From positions 62,001 to 126,000 of the forward strand of contig NZ_BMVV01000005.1 of the NCBI RefSeq assembly GCF_014650895.1: a DNA stretch of 64,000 bases, in the 5' to 3' direction. This document shows, piece by piece, positions 15,754-26,931 of this stretch; position 1 is the first letter of the stretch; each line of letters starts with the position of its first letter. The notes beneath the pieces were generated by a model. The model did no database searches and had not been told where the DNA came from. It saw nothing but the letters and a program-made list of their open reading frames with translations. The position numbers were made by a program, and so were the translations under genes. The stretch comes from Streptomyces omiyaensis. Its GTDB lineage: Bacteria; Actinomycetota; Actinomycetes; Streptomycetales; Streptomycetaceae.

Positions 15754-17034
15754 TCAGCGGAGGTTCTTGGCCGCCTCGGCGAGCGCCTTGTCCCAGGCGG
15801 CCGCCGGATCGGCCTTGCCCTGCTCGACGAGCTGGAGGGCGTTGCCGAACGGGATGCGCGCCTGCTGGTCCTTCGTGCCCCGGTAGTTGGGCTTCAGGGA
15901 CTTGGCCGAGGAGGCGAAGATCTCGCCGGTGGGCGCCTGGGAGAACCAGTCCTGCGCGGCCCCCTCGACCTCGGGGTCGTCCAGGACGCCGACGAGGGAG
16001 GGCAGCGCGCCGACGGGACCGGTGAAGATCTTCTTCTGGGCGGCGGCCGAGGTGAGGAAGTCGGCCAGCTCGGCCGCCTCCTTCACGTGCTTCCCCTGCT
16101 TCGGCACGGTGAGGAACGAGCCGCCCCAGTTCCCGCCGCCGCCCGGCACGGCGGCGATGTCCCAGGTCCCGGCGGCGGACTCGCCCGCGGCCGTCTTGAT
16201 GAGCCCGGTCATCCAGGCCGGACAGGTCATCGTCGCCATCCGGCCCAGCTTGATGCCGGTGTTCCACTGCTGGCTGAAGGGCTGGAGGTTGGCGGACTGG
16301 CCGGCGGCGGTGGCCCGCGCGGTGGCGGTGAAGAACTCCTTCACCTTCGGGTTGGAGTCGCCGATGTACCGGTCCCCGGCGTCGAAGAAGCCGAACTCGG
16401 TCTGGTTCATCATCGCCGTGAAGATGTTGCCCGAACTGTCGAACCACGCCTTGTCCTTCACCTTGGCGCGGAACTTCTCGCCGGTGGCGAAGTAGGCGTC
16501 CCAGGTGGGCCAGAGGGCGGAGACGGCGGCGCGGTCGGTGGGCAGTCCGGCCCGCGCGAAGAGGTCCTTGCGGTAGCAGACGGCGAGGCTGCCGACGTCG
16601 GTGCCGTAGCCCATGACGAAGTCGGAGGTGCCGAGGGTGGCCTGCTGCCACTTCCAGTCGAGGTACTCGCCGCGCCGGTCGTTCGCCCCGTGGTCGGCGA
16701 GGTTGGTGAACTTGTCCTTCACCGCGCGGAACTTGGGGAGGTACCCCTCCTCGATGGCGACGACGTCGGCGGCCCCGCCGCCGGAGGCGATCTGCGTCGA
16801 CAGCTGGTTGTGGTGCTGGTCGAACTGGGAGACGCGCTCCTTGATCACCACGTTCGGATGGGTCCGCCGGTACTCCTCGATCAGCGGCTTGTAGCCGAAG
16901 TCGCTGAAGGTCGCGACGGTCAGCGTGATCGTGCCGTCCGCCTCCGCTTCCCCGCCGCCGCAGGCGGAGAGGGCGACGAGCGAGGTGGCGGCGGCGAGCG
17001 CGCCGAGGGTTCTGCGGGCACGGGTACGGCCCAT
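15754..17034 (-). CDS. Carbohydrate-binding lipoprotein of ABC importer (CUT1 type)
   Basis: A 426-aa extracellular solute-binding protein with signal peptide and lipobox LSAC (Cys25). The body has the family-1 pattern, including an IEEYRRTHPNVVIKERV opening, GGGAADVVAIEEG and a C-terminal LVEQGKADPAAAWDKAL helix. A longer reading from 17127 is possible, but ATG at 17034 has GGAGGA at ideal spacing and starts the signal peptide. It is the first gene of the leftward MalF-MalG-GH43 operon. The ligand is probably an oligosaccharide released by the secreted hydrolases encoded divergently; which one cannot be read. Confidence 0.92.
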   Translation of the reverse strand: MGRTRARRTLGALAAATSLVALSACGGGEAEADGTITLTVATFSDFGYKPLIEEYRRTHPNVVIKERVSQFDQHHNQLSTQIASGGGAADVVAIEEGYLPKFRAVKDKFTNLADHGANDRRGEYLDWKWQQATLGTSDFVMGYGTDVGSLAVCYRKDLFARAGLPTDRAAVSALWPTWDAYFATGEKFRAKVKDKAWFDSSGNIFTAMMNQTEFGFFDAGDRYIGDSNPKVKEFFTATARATAAGQSANLQPFSQQWNTGIKLGRMATMTCPAWMTGLIKTAAGESAAGTWDIAAVPGGGGNWGGSFLTVPKQGKHVKEAAELADFLTSAAAQKKIFTGPVGALPSLVGVLDDPEVEGAAQDWFSQAPTGEIFASSAKSLKPNYRGTKDQQARIPFGNALQLVEQGKADPAAAWDKALAEAAKNLR

Positions 17035-17104
17035 GGTGGTCCTCCGGGGAGAGGGCGACGGGTGAGTGCCACCAAGGTCGGGGACGACCGAAAACACTGT
17101 CAAG

Positions 17105-17118
17105 GTTTTCGCGAAAAC
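17105..17118. promoter_or_regulatory. Palindromic operator GTTTTCGCGAAAAC
   Basis: A perfect 14-bp palindrome 71 bp upstream of the binding-lipoprotein start, in the 292-bp divergent region 17035-17326. Its TTTTCG/CGAAAA arms match the second palindrome at 17173. Confidence 0.6.
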
Positions 17119-17172
17119 TTCCGACAAGAGATCCCACTCATCCTTATCGAGCCAGATCCAGCAGGGATTTCG

Positions 17173-17190
17173 CTACGAAAATTTTCGTAG
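17173..17190. promoter_or_regulatory. Palindromic operator CTACGAAAATTTTCGTAG
   Basis: A perfect 18-bp palindrome midway between the divergent genes. A further half-site, TACGAAAATCG, starts at 17217. CGAA/TTCG inverted repeats are known for xylan-related LacI regulators of the BxlR type, so a polysaccharide-responsive repressor is plausible. It differs from the AACGTT operators at 3.6-3.8 kb. Confidence 0.65.
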
Positions 17191-17326
17191 AGCCAAGCTT
17201 TTGACCTGCTGTGCCGTACGAAAATCGCGCGGGCCGTTGACCGGCCCCCGCCGGGACCCCACCATGCGACCGCCACCGGCTCCCGTGCCGTCGGCGCCCC
17301 CCTTCCCCGACTCCGGAGGCTTCCGC

Positions 17327-18952
17327 ATGTCCCGTCCCGCACCCCCGCTCCGGCGCGCCCTCGGCGCCGCTGCCGCCGCCGTGGCCGCCCTCCTCGCCTT
17401 CACCGCCCTGCCCGCCCCCGCCGGAGCCGCCACCTCGGCCGCGGCACCGCCCGGCCTCCCGCCTGCCGGCAAGGTGAGCCTGGTGCTCGGGCAGGACAGC
17501 GACACCCTCGGCGACTACCGCCGCGACGTCCTCGGCAACGCCTCGCTCGGCGCCCCCGCGCCCGGCGCGGTCACCCTCTACACCAACCTCGTCCTCGGCG
17601 GCTCGCCCGCCCCGCTCGCCGGGATGGACGGGGCGGCCGACTGGGGCGCGGGGACGGTGGACTTCGCCCGCACCCTGGCCGACTACCCCACCTCCTCGCT
17701 CGCCGTGGGCCTCTACCTCTCCGACGCCACCTCGGGCTGCGGCAACCAGCCGCTGCGCGCGATCATCGGCCGCCAGGACGCCGACGTCACCGCCGGCAAC
17801 CCGAGCCTGACCAGCCGGTACCGGGCCAAGGTCGACGAGATGATCAACCGGTTCAAGGCGTACGACCGGGACGTGCTGCTCCGCATCGGCTACGAGTTCG
17901 ACGGCCCCTGGAACTGCTACAGCGCCGACTTCTACAAGGAGGCCTTCCGGTACGTCAAGGGCAGGATCGACGCCCTCGGCGCCACCCGGATCGCCACCGT
18001 CTGGCAGAGCGCGGCCTGGCCCGTGAACACCCACCCGGACCACCCGGAGTGGAACTACGTCGTGACGAACCCCGCCCACCTCGACACCTGGTACCCGGGC
18101 GACGCCTACGTGGACTGGGTCGGGCTCTCCTCCTTCTACAACTCCCGCTCGGTGGGCACCCAGTGGGGCTGCGGCTCCTACGACACCGACCCGGTCGGCC
18201 TGCAGAACCGGATCCTGGACTTCGCCCGCGCCCACGGCAAGCCCGCGATGGTCGCCGAAGCCGCCCCGCAGGGCGCGCGAACCGGCGCGAAGACCAGCAG
18301 CTGCATCTTCCGCAACAACCCGGCGGCGAGCAGCGGGCAGGCCATCTGGGACGGCTGGCACGCCGGCTACTTCGACTGGGTCGACCGCAACAAGGACGTC
18401 GTCCGCGCGGCCGCGTACATCAACACGAACTGGGACGCGCAGACGCAGTGGCAGTGCGCGGCGGGCGCCCAGGCCGGCGGCCCCGGCTGCGCCAACGGCA
18501 ACTGGGGCGACTCCCGCGTCCAGGCCGACCCGACGGTGCTGAGCCGCTTCCTCGCCGAGATCAGGAAGCCGCTGTGGACCAACGGCTCCGCCGGCCCGAA
18601 CCCGACGCCCACGCCGACGCCCACGCCGACCCCCACGCCCACCCCGACACCGACGCCCACCCCGACCGCGCCCGGCCCGCAGGGCTACGCGCAGGGGGTG
18701 GCCGGCGGCGCCGCGAACGCCACGCTCTGGTTCGCCCCGCAGGGCTTCGACGCCACGTTCGTCACGGTGCAGTACCGCGTCGACGGCGGCGCGCCGCAGA
18801 ACCACTTCCTCGCGTACGACTCCGCCGACCGCCGCTGGGAGCTGTCCCTGCGGGTCCCGGCCGGTGCCACCGTCTCGTACTTCTTCCACTACCAGCCCAC
18901 GGACCGCACCAGCCAGCTGACCACGCCCTCCTTCACCTGGCGGGCCGCCTGA
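17327..18952 (+). CDS. Secreted clan GH-A-like glycoside hydrolase with Thr-Pro linker and CBM56-like module
   Basis: A 541-aa secreted protein: signal peptide (about 1-35), a TIM-barrel-like catalytic domain (about 40-415), a (Thr-Pro)n linker (about 425-447) and a C-terminal beta-sandwich (about 450-541) starting GYAQGVAGGAANATLWF. That start resembles CBM56 beta-1,3-glucan-binding modules. Candidate acid/base Glu190 is in RIGYEFDGPWN and candidate nucleophile Glu311 in MVAEAAPQG, a GH26/GH-A-like layout. ATG at 17327 has GGAGG seven bases upstream. It is divergent from the importer operon and shares its operators. The exact GH family is not certain; a beta-glucan or mannan enzyme are both possible. 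Confidence 0.75.
   Translation: MSRPAPPLRRALGAAAAAVAALLAFTALPAPAGAATSAAAPPGLPPAGKVSLVLGQDSDTLGDYRRDVLGNASLGAPAPGAVTLYTNLVLGGSPAPLAGMDGAADWGAGTVDFARTLADYPTSSLAVGLYLSDATSGCGNQPLRAIIGRQDADVTAGNPSLTSRYRAKVDEMINRFKAYDRDVLLRIGYEFDGPWNCYSADFYKEAFRYVKGRIDALGATRIATVWQSAAWPVNTHPDHPEWNYVVTNPAHLDTWYPGDAYVDWVGLSSFYNSRSVGTQWGCGSYDTDPVGLQNRILDFARAHGKPAMVAEAAPQGARTGAKTSSCIFRNNPAASSGQAIWDGWHAGYFDWVDRNKDVVRAAAYINTNWDAQTQWQCAAGAQAGGPGCANGNWGDSRVQADPTVLSRFLAEIRKPLWTNGSAGPNPTPTPTPTPTPTPTPTPTPTPTAPGPQGYAQGVAGGAANATLWFAPQGFDATFVTVQYRVDGGAPQNHFLAYDSADRRWELSLRVPAGATVSYFFHYQPTDRTSQLTTPSFTWRAA
18600..18666 (+). repeat. Hexanucleotide repeat encoding the Thr-Pro linker
   Basis: About eleven tandem CCSACS units encode alternating Pro and Thr between the catalytic domain and the binding module. 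Such linkers are flexible and often O-mannosylated in secreted actinomycete enzymes. Confidence 0.85.
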
Positions 18953-19055
18953 TCCGGCGGTCCGGGGTCGGACGCCGCCGCACCCGCGGCGGCGCCCGGC
19001 CCCTCCCTCCCGCCGCCCCTCCCCTCTCCTCCCCCACCCGACGGGAGCAGTCACG

Positions 19056-20315
19056 ATGCCGCACCCCCGCCCCCCGAGGACCGCCGCGCGGCTCCTCGCC
19101 GCCCTCGCCCTCGCCGTGCTGGCGGCCCTGCCCGCGGGCCCCGCCACCGCCCGCGCCGACGCCGGTCCGCGCACCCCCGCCGCACCCCGCACCGCCACCG
19201 CCGCCGCGCCCGAGCTGCTCATCGGGCAGTCCACCCGGACCGCCTGGGACGACTTCCAGAGCTACGGGCAGGACGCCGACGGCGGCTCCGTCTACTACGA
19301 GCTGCGGCGCGGCGACTGGGTGGGCGACCACCACCGCGCCTACGCCACGATGCTGGCCCGGCAGGGCCGGACGGTCCAGGTCGGGATCAGCTGGAAGGAC
19401 AACCCGCCCGGTTTCCCGGGCGGCGACGAGAACGCCAAGGCGGCCCGCTCGCGCGCGGTCACCGCCGAGATCGCCGCGGGCGGCCACACCGCCGCCCTCG
19501 ACCGGCTGCTCGCCTTCGCCGACGCCCATCCCGCCGCCCGGTTCACGCTGCGCCTCGACTACGAGGTCAGCTCCTTCCACCACTGCACCGACGCGAGCTG
19601 CTCCTCGTACAAGAACGCCTTCGCCCGGCTCGCCGCGCACCTGGACGCCCGCTCCCGCGCGCACAACCTGGAGTACGTCTTCCACCCGGTCCGGGGCGAG
19701 TTCGAGGCGATGTACCCCGGGGACGCCGCCGTCGACTGGATGGGGGTGTCCGTCTTCGCCCACGAGCTGTGCCTGCCGATCCACGACCGCGGCTACCTCT
19801 ACAACGGCACGCCGCCGCAGAACTACGACATCGCGGCGAGCCAGTGCCGCAACGCGTACATCGGCACCGACGCGCACGGCAATCCGGCCGCCGTCTGGCG
19901 GAACTTCGACCACGACGGCAACGTCCTGAAGCTGGTGAAGTTCGCCCGCGACCACGCCAAGCCGGTCGTGCTCTCCGAGGCCGGGCTGATGAACTTCACG
20001 GCGGACGGCACCGCCACCGACGGCATCGAGCAGGTCCGCGCCGAACAGTGGGTGAACCGCCTGTTCTCCCTCCTGGACTACCGGGGGCCCATCCCCAACC
20101 TCCCCGGCGAGCACGACCTGCGCGGCGTGATCCGCTCGGTGGTCTACATCGGCCTCGACTTCCGCCACGGCTGGGACGGCGTCGACGACGGCACCTTCGA
20201 CTTCCCGCCGGACACCACGTGGTTCGTCGACGGCCGGCTGTCGCGCTACGGCCCCGCCAGGGCGGCCTTCTGCCACGGCCTCGCGGCGAACGGCTTCACC
20301 GCCCGCTGCCGCTGA
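19056..20315 (+). CDS. Secreted clan GH-A-like glycoside hydrolase (paralogue, no binding module)
   Basis: A 419-aa secreted protein related to the upstream enzyme over the catalytic domain. Shared features are YPGDA(Y/A)VDW(V/M)G, an acidic strand RLDYEVSSFHH with candidate Glu170, and KPVVLSEAGL with candidate nucleophile Glu308. It has a signal peptide (about 1-33) but no linker or CBM. ATG at 19056 follows GGGAG, and the 103-bp gap to the upstream gene is pyrimidine-rich, so the two are probably cotranscribed. Active-site surroundings differ from the partner (DYEV against YEFDG), which suggests a different linkage or substrate. The family is uncertain. Confidence 0.72.
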   Translation: MPHPRPPRTAARLLAALALAVLAALPAGPATARADAGPRTPAAPRTATAAAPELLIGQSTRTAWDDFQSYGQDADGGSVYYELRRGDWVGDHHRAYATMLARQGRTVQVGISWKDNPPGFPGGDENAKAARSRAVTAEIAAGGHTAALDRLLAFADAHPAARFTLRLDYEVSSFHHCTDASCSSYKNAFARLAAHLDARSRAHNLEYVFHPVRGEFEAMYPGDAAVDWMGVSVFAHELCLPIHDRGYLYNGTPPQNYDIAASQCRNAYIGTDAHGNPAAVWRNFDHDGNVLKLVKFARDHAKPVVLSEAGLMNFTADGTATDGIEQVRAEQWVNRLFSLLDYRGPIPNLPGEHDLRGVIRSVVYIGLDFRHGWDGVDDGTFDFPPDTTWFVDGRLSRYGPARAAFCHGLAANGFTARCR

Positions 20316-20358
20316 CCCCCAGGGGCACCGCCGCCGTCCGGAGGTCGCGGCGGAGGTC

Positions 20359-21516
20359 TCAGCCAGGGTCCGGGGGGAGGCCCCGGGGGAGCAGCTCGTC
20401 CACGAGGGAGGCCACCTGGGCCACCTCGATGAGGAAGCCGTCGTGTCCGCAGGGCGATTCCAGCATCCGCGGACGGTCCGCGGAGGGGATGCCGGCCGCC
20501 AGCTCCGCCTGCTGCGCGGGCGGGTACAGGCGGTCGGTGTCCACGCCCGCCACCAGCGTCCGCGCGGTCACCCGGCCCAGGGCGGCCCGCGTGCCACCGC
20601 GGTCGCGTCCGATGTCGTGGCTGTTCATCGCCTCGCTGAGGACGACGTAGCTGCCCGCGTCGAAGCGGCGCACCAGCTTGTCCGCGTGGTGGTCGAGATA
20701 GGACGCGACCTGGTAGCGGCCGCCGTGCCACGGGTCCTCGGCCCGCTGCGGCGAACGGCCGAAGCGCCCCGCGAGCTCCGGCTCGCTGCGGTAGGTGACG
20801 TGGGCCAGCCGCCGTGCCAGTCCGAGTCCGGCGTGGGGGCCCCTCCCGGTGTCGTGGTAGTGGCCGCCGCGCCAGTGGGGGTCGGAGCGGACGGCGTGCG
20901 CCTGGATGCCCGCCCAGGCGATCTGCTCGGCGCTCGCGGCGGCCGTCGTGGCGAGCAGCAGCAGCGCGTCCACGCGCTCCGGGTGCGCCACGGCCCACTC
21001 CAGCGCCCGCATGCCGCCCATCGATCCGCCCGCCACCAGCGCCCACCGGTCGACACCGAGCGCGTCGGCGAGCAGGGCCTCGGCCGCGACCTGGTCGCGC
21101 TGGGTCAGGAAGGGGAAGTCGCCGCCCCAGCGGCGTCCGTCCGGACCGGGCGACGACGGCCCCGTGCTGCCCTGGCAGCCGCCCAGCACGTTCGGGGCCA
21201 CGACGAACCAGCGGTCCGTGTCGAGCGCACGCCCCGGACCGACGAGACCGTCCCACCAGCCCGGCGTCGGATGCCCGGGGCCGGCCGGGCCCGCCACGTG
21301 GCTGTCCCCGGTCAGGGCGTGCAGCACCAGCACCGCGTTGGAGCGGTCCGCCGCGAGCCGCCCCCACGTCTCGAACGCGAGCCGCAGGCCCGGCAGTTCG
21401 CCACCGGCCTCCAGCGGCAGCGGCCCGTCGTGGACGTACCACCGGCGGCGCCCCGGCGGGTCCCCCTCCCGCCAGGCCCCGGAGGCCGGCGGGAGGGGGA
21501 CCCCGGACGGCGTCAC
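20359..21516 (-). CDS. metX: Homoserine O-acetyltransferase
   Basis: A 385-aa cytoplasmic alpha/beta-hydrolase-fold enzyme that acetylates homoserine with acetyl-CoA, the activation step of methionine synthesis by direct sulfhydrylation. The nucleophile Ser lies in GGSMGGMRALEW, the Asp in VDTDRLYPP and the His in CGHDGFL. The conserved ALTG and LGGCQGSTGP motifs are present. Translation probably starts at GTG 21516, eight bases after the metY stop, with no clear ribosome binding site, so translation is likely coupled to metY. Confidence 0.96.
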   Translation of the reverse strand: MTPSGVPLPPASGAWREGDPPGRRRWYVHDGPLPLEAGGELPGLRLAFETWGRLAADRSNAVLVLHALTGDSHVAGPAGPGHPTPGWWDGLVGPGRALDTDRWFVVAPNVLGGCQGSTGPSSPGPDGRRWGGDFPFLTQRDQVAAEALLADALGVDRWALVAGGSMGGMRALEWAVAHPERVDALLLLATTAAASAEQIAWAGIQAHAVRSDPHWRGGHYHDTGRGPHAGLGLARRLAHVTYRSEPELAGRFGRSPQRAEDPWHGGRYQVASYLDHHADKLVRRFDAGSYVVLSEAMNSHDIGRDRGGTRAALGRVTARTLVAGVDTDRLYPPAQQAELAAGIPSADRPRMLESPCGHDGFLIEVAQVASLVDELLPRGLPPDPG

Positions 21517-21524
21517 GACGGTGT

Positions 21525-22886
21525 TCAGGACGCGCCCTTCGCCGCCCTGAAGCCGGCCTCCAGGTCCGCCTTGAGGTCGGCCAGGTTCTCGATGCCGACC
21601 GACAGGCGCACCAGGCCGGGCGAGGTGCCGGTGGCCACCAGCTGCGCCTCGTCCAGCTGGCTGTGGGTCGTGGACGCCGGGTGGATGATGAGGCTGCGCA
21701 CGTCACCGATGTTGGCGAGGTGGCTGAAGAGCTCGACCGCGTCCACGAACCGCTTGCCCGCCTCGACTCCGTCGCGCAGCTCGAAGGAGAGCACCGCGCC
21801 CGCACCGCGCGGGAGGTAGCGCTTGCCCGCCTCGTGCCAGCGGTTGGACGGCAGGCCGGGATAGTGGACCGCGGCGACCTCGTCGCGCCGCTCCAGCCAC
21901 TCGGCGAGCGCCTGCGCGTTCTGCGAGTGCCGTTCGATGCGCAGGCTCAGCGTCTCCACGCCCTGGAGCAGGAGGAAGGCGGAGTGCGGGGACAGCGCCG
22001 GGCCGAGGTCGCGCAGCAGCTGCACCCTCAGCTTCACCGCGAACGCGCCCGGCCCGAGCGCGGGCCAGTACCGCAGGCCGTGGTAGCTGGGGTCGGGCTC
22101 GACGAAGTCCGGGAAGCGCTCGCCGTGCGCACCGAAGTCGAAGGTGCCGCCGTCGACGACGACGCCCGCGATGGCCGTGCCGTGTCCGCCGAGGAACTTC
22201 GTCGCCGAGTGCACGACGATGTCGGCGCCGTGCTCGATGGGCCGCAGCAGGTAGGGGGTGGGCACCGTGTTGTCCACGATCAGGGGCACGCCCGCCTCGT
22301 GGGCCACGTCCGCGACCGCCCGCACGTCCAGGACGTTGCCGCGCGGGTTGCCGAGCGTCTCCGCGAACAGCGCCTTGGTGGTGGGCCGGATCGCCGCGCG
22401 CCAGGCCTCCGGGTCGTCGGGGTCGTCCACGAACGACACCTGGATGCCCAGCTTCGGCAGCGTGTGCCGGAAGAGGTTGTACGTGCCGCCGTACAGCGAG
22501 GTGCTGGAGACGATGTGGTCGCCGGCGCTCGCCACGGTCAGGATCGCCAGCGTCTCCGCCGCCTGCCCGGAGGACAGCGCCACCGCCGCGACCCCGCCCT
22601 CCAGCGCGGCGACGCGCTGTTCGAAGACGTCCTGCGTGGGGTTGTGGATGCGGGTGTAGATGTTGCCCGGCTCGGCGAGCGCGAAGAGGTCGGCGGCGTG
22701 CCGGGTGTCCCGGAACACGAACGACGTCGTCTGGTAGATCGGCGTCGCACGGGCCCCGGTGGTCGGGTCGGGCGAGGCGCCGGCGTGGATCTGCTTGGTC
22801 TCGAAGGACCAGGCCGAGGTGTCGGGACCGGCGGGCTCGCCGTCGGGCGTGTGGCCGGCGGCGACGGAGTCGAGGGGCTGGCTCAT
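21525..22886 (-). CDS. metY: O-acetylhomoserine sulfhydrylase (aminocarboxypropyltransferase)
   Basis: A 453-aa PLP enzyme of the Cys/Met metabolism class that makes homocysteine from O-acetylhomoserine and sulfide. The PLP lysine is in HSATKFLGGHGTAI. YTSxxNPT-type features appear as IYTRIHNPTQDVFEQRVAALE, and the Ala/Ser-rich SSGQAAE motif follows. ATG at 22886 follows a GGGAAA stretch. It is the first structural gene of the metY-metX operon. The 5' leader of about 170 nt after the leader ORF at 23056-23130 suggests attenuation control. Confidence 0.96.
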   Translation of the reverse strand: MSQPLDSVAAGHTPDGEPAGPDTSAWSFETKQIHAGASPDPTTGARATPIYQTTSFVFRDTRHAADLFALAEPGNIYTRIHNPTQDVFEQRVAALEGGVAAVALSSGQAAETLAILTVASAGDHIVSSTSLYGGTYNLFRHTLPKLGIQVSFVDDPDDPEAWRAAIRPTTKALFAETLGNPRGNVLDVRAVADVAHEAGVPLIVDNTVPTPYLLRPIEHGADIVVHSATKFLGGHGTAIAGVVVDGGTFDFGAHGERFPDFVEPDPSYHGLRYWPALGPGAFAVKLRVQLLRDLGPALSPHSAFLLLQGVETLSLRIERHSQNAQALAEWLERRDEVAAVHYPGLPSNRWHEAGKRYLPRGAGAVLSFELRDGVEAGKRFVDAVELFSHLANIGDVRSLIIHPASTTHSQLDEAQLVATGTSPGLVRLSVGIENLADLKADLEAGFRAAKGAS

Positions 22887-23055
22887 GTGGGTTTCCCTTG
22901 TACGTCGGGCTGCGGGTGGGGAGCGGGGCGACCCGCGGGGCGGGTGCGGCCGACGCGGACGGCCCGGGAGCCGGGGGCGCGGGAGTCCGCGGGCCCGGGG
23001 GCCGGCGGCTCGGGAGGGACCGAGGGCGCGGCGCCGGAGGAGGGGCGGGGTGAGG

Positions 23056-23130
23056 TCAGTGCGCGGCGCGACAACAGGTCGCGGTACGGGACGCGCGACC
23101 CGCGTGGCGGCGGGACGTGGGGACGATCAC
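23056..23130 (-). CDS. 24-aa leader peptide with tandem Cys codons upstream of metYX
   Basis: A short minus-strand ORF runs from GTG (23130) to TGA (23056) and is too short for routine gene calling. It begins MIVPTSRRH and ends TATCCRAAH. The SRRH motif near the N-terminus and Cys residues near the end match the pattern of actinobacterial regulatory leader peptides found before sulfur and cysteine genes. The adjacent TGT-TGT codons would make ribosomes stall when cysteinyl-tRNA is low. It ends 169 nt before metY. A TTTACGTAG sequence lies a few bases before the GTG, so the message could be leaderless. Only weak Shine-Dalgarno sequence is seen. Confidence 0.65.
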   Translation of the reverse strand: MIVPTSRRHAGRASRTATCCRAAH

Positions 23131-23362
23131 CCCGCTACGTAAACACAGTGGCGGGGCACGGACCAGCGACAGGGACGGCGTGACATACAGCGTTCACGAA
23201 CCGGCCCGAAACGGGGCAGCCCGCGCACGGAGGCCGCGGTTCCGGCGTCACCGCCGTCCGCGTCCCCGCTCGCGCCGGGCCGAGTGCGTGCGAATAGGGG
23301 CGCGAACCGGGGGCACAGGAGGATCCGTCCGGGGCCCGGGGTCCGACACCGGGAGCGATAGG

Positions 23363-23381
23363 TTAAGTTAGGCTTACCTAA
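23363..23381. promoter_or_regulatory. Iron box 1 (DmdR/DtxR-type)
   Basis: TTAAGTTAGGCTTACCTAA closely matches the actinomycete consensus TTAGGTTAGGCTAACCTAA. It ends 37 bp before the first DUF2470 gene and should repress it when iron is plentiful. Confidence 0.85.
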
Positions 23382-23418
23382 GTTGATTCTCGCTCCTCTC
23401 GTGTCCCTGGAGGGATCC

Positions 23419-24117
23419 ATGCGACTTCGCACTGCCCGCGCCACGCGGCCGACCCCCGCCGAGCGCATGCGGTCGGTCATCGCGGTGGCCCGCTCCATGA
23501 CCGTCGTGACGGACGGCCTCCGCCACGAGGTCCACGACACCGACGGCACCCCCGCGACGGGCCGCCTCCATCTCCACGGGCCCACCGACGACTTCGGCGA
23601 CGGGGTGCCCCGGATCCCGATCCGCGTCGAGCTCACCGACATCGCCCCCACGCCCGTGCGGGACCGCGTGCGCGCCCGGGTGACCCTCACGGGCCTCGTC
23701 ACCTCCCCCTACGGGCCGGAGGCCGCCGGAAGCACGTGCGTGACCCTCGGTCAGGCGGTCCTGGAGGACGCCGACGGGCGCACGTACGTCCCGCTCGACC
23801 GGCTGGCGACGGCGGAGCCCGACCCCCTCGCGGGATGCGAGGCGGCGATGCTCCACCACCTCGTCGCCGACCACCCCGACCTGGTCACCCGGCTGCTCCG
23901 CCTCGCCGCGTCGGACCTCAAGCGCGACCTCGTCCGCGCCCTGCCGCTCGCGATCGACCGCTACGGCATCACCCTCCGCCTCGAACGCCCCGGCGGCCGG
24001 CACGATCTTCGCCTGCCGTTCCCCACGCCCCTCGCGGACGCCGACCAGGTCGGCCCCCGCATCCGCTCCCTGCTGACCACGGCGCGGCGCGCGTCCCACT
24101 CCCGCCTGTTCGCCTGA
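23419..24117 (+). CDS. DUF2470-domain protein, iron-regulated (copy 1)
   Basis: A 232-aa soluble protein without signal peptide. It has a DUF2470-like core: ...PIRVELTDIAPTPVRDRVRARVTLTG..., AEPDPLAGCEAAMLHHLVADHP and a C-terminal ITLRLERPGGRHDLRLPFP. DUF2470 occurs as the C-terminal part of HugZ-type haem-degrading proteins and as a stand-alone domain in actinomycetes, often near iron genes; its stand-alone role is not established. ATG at 23419 has GGAGGG seven bases upstream; an earlier in-frame ATG at 23383 lies against the iron box and is less likely. It is adjacent to a paralogue. Confidence 0.82.
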   Translation: MRLRTARATRPTPAERMRSVIAVARSMTVVTDGLRHEVHDTDGTPATGRLHLHGPTDDFGDGVPRIPIRVELTDIAPTPVRDRVRARVTLTGLVTSPYGPEAAGSTCVTLGQAVLEDADGRTYVPLDRLATAEPDPLAGCEAAMLHHLVADHPDLVTRLLRLAASDLKRDLVRALPLAIDRYGITLRLERPGGRHDLRLPFPTPLADADQVGPRIRSLLTTARRASHSRLFA

Positions 24118-24147
24118 ACCGGCCCCGCGCATCCCGGCCCAGAGATT

Positions 24148-24161
24148 GTGATGTGCGTCAC
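24148..24161. promoter_or_regulatory. Possible Crp-type site
   Basis: GTGATGTGCGTCAC fits GTG-N6-GNCAC, the pattern described for Streptomyces Crp. It lies in the 182-bp gap before the second DUF2470 gene. A chance match is possible. Confidence 0.3.
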
Positions 24162-24199
24162 GTTCCGCCTCCATCCCTAGGCAGTCCGCGAGGTGCAAC

Positions 24200-24218
24200 T
24201 AAGGTTAGCCTTACCTCA
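24200..24218. promoter_or_regulatory. Iron box 2 (DmdR/DtxR-type)
   Basis: TAAGGTTAGCCTTACCTCA has the dyad AGGTNAGNCTNACCT. It lies 82 bp before the TTG start of the second DUF2470 gene. Confidence 0.82.
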
Positions 24219-24299
24219 ATTGAGGCTGGTTCGGCTGCTCGCGCGCCCTCGCCCGTCCGCCCCCGTGTCCGTTCGCCCCTTCGTCCGCAGGGAGTCCCG

Positions 24300-26875
<2,576 letters not shown>

Positions 26876-26911
26876 GCGGACACCTCCCCACGCCCCCCGC
26901 GGGTGCGGGCC

Positions 26912-26931
26912 CGTCCGCGGATCCGCGGACG
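26912..26931. other. 20-bp perfect palindrome in the argC-argJ gap
   Basis: CGTCCGCGGATCCGCGGACG can form an 8-bp stem with a GATC loop. A second small CCCGCG/CGCGGG hairpin follows near 26943-26960. The 109-bp gap contrasts with the overlaps between the later arg genes, so an attenuator or RNA-processing site is possible. Confidence 0.5.

Larger units (their letters stand above)
22887..23418. other. 532-bp divergent region metY / DUF2470 gene
   Basis: It holds the leader ORF (23056-23130), G+C-rich segments between it and metY that can form several competing hairpins, and the iron box at 23363-23381 for the plus-strand gene. I looked for a SAM riboswitch core and found none. Positions 23131-23362 hold no gene I can support. 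Confidence 0.6.

Noticed and set aside
22887..23200. SAM riboswitch upstream of metY
   Set aside because: I searched both strands by eye for the conserved core of SAM-type riboswitches and found none; the leader ORF explains control better.
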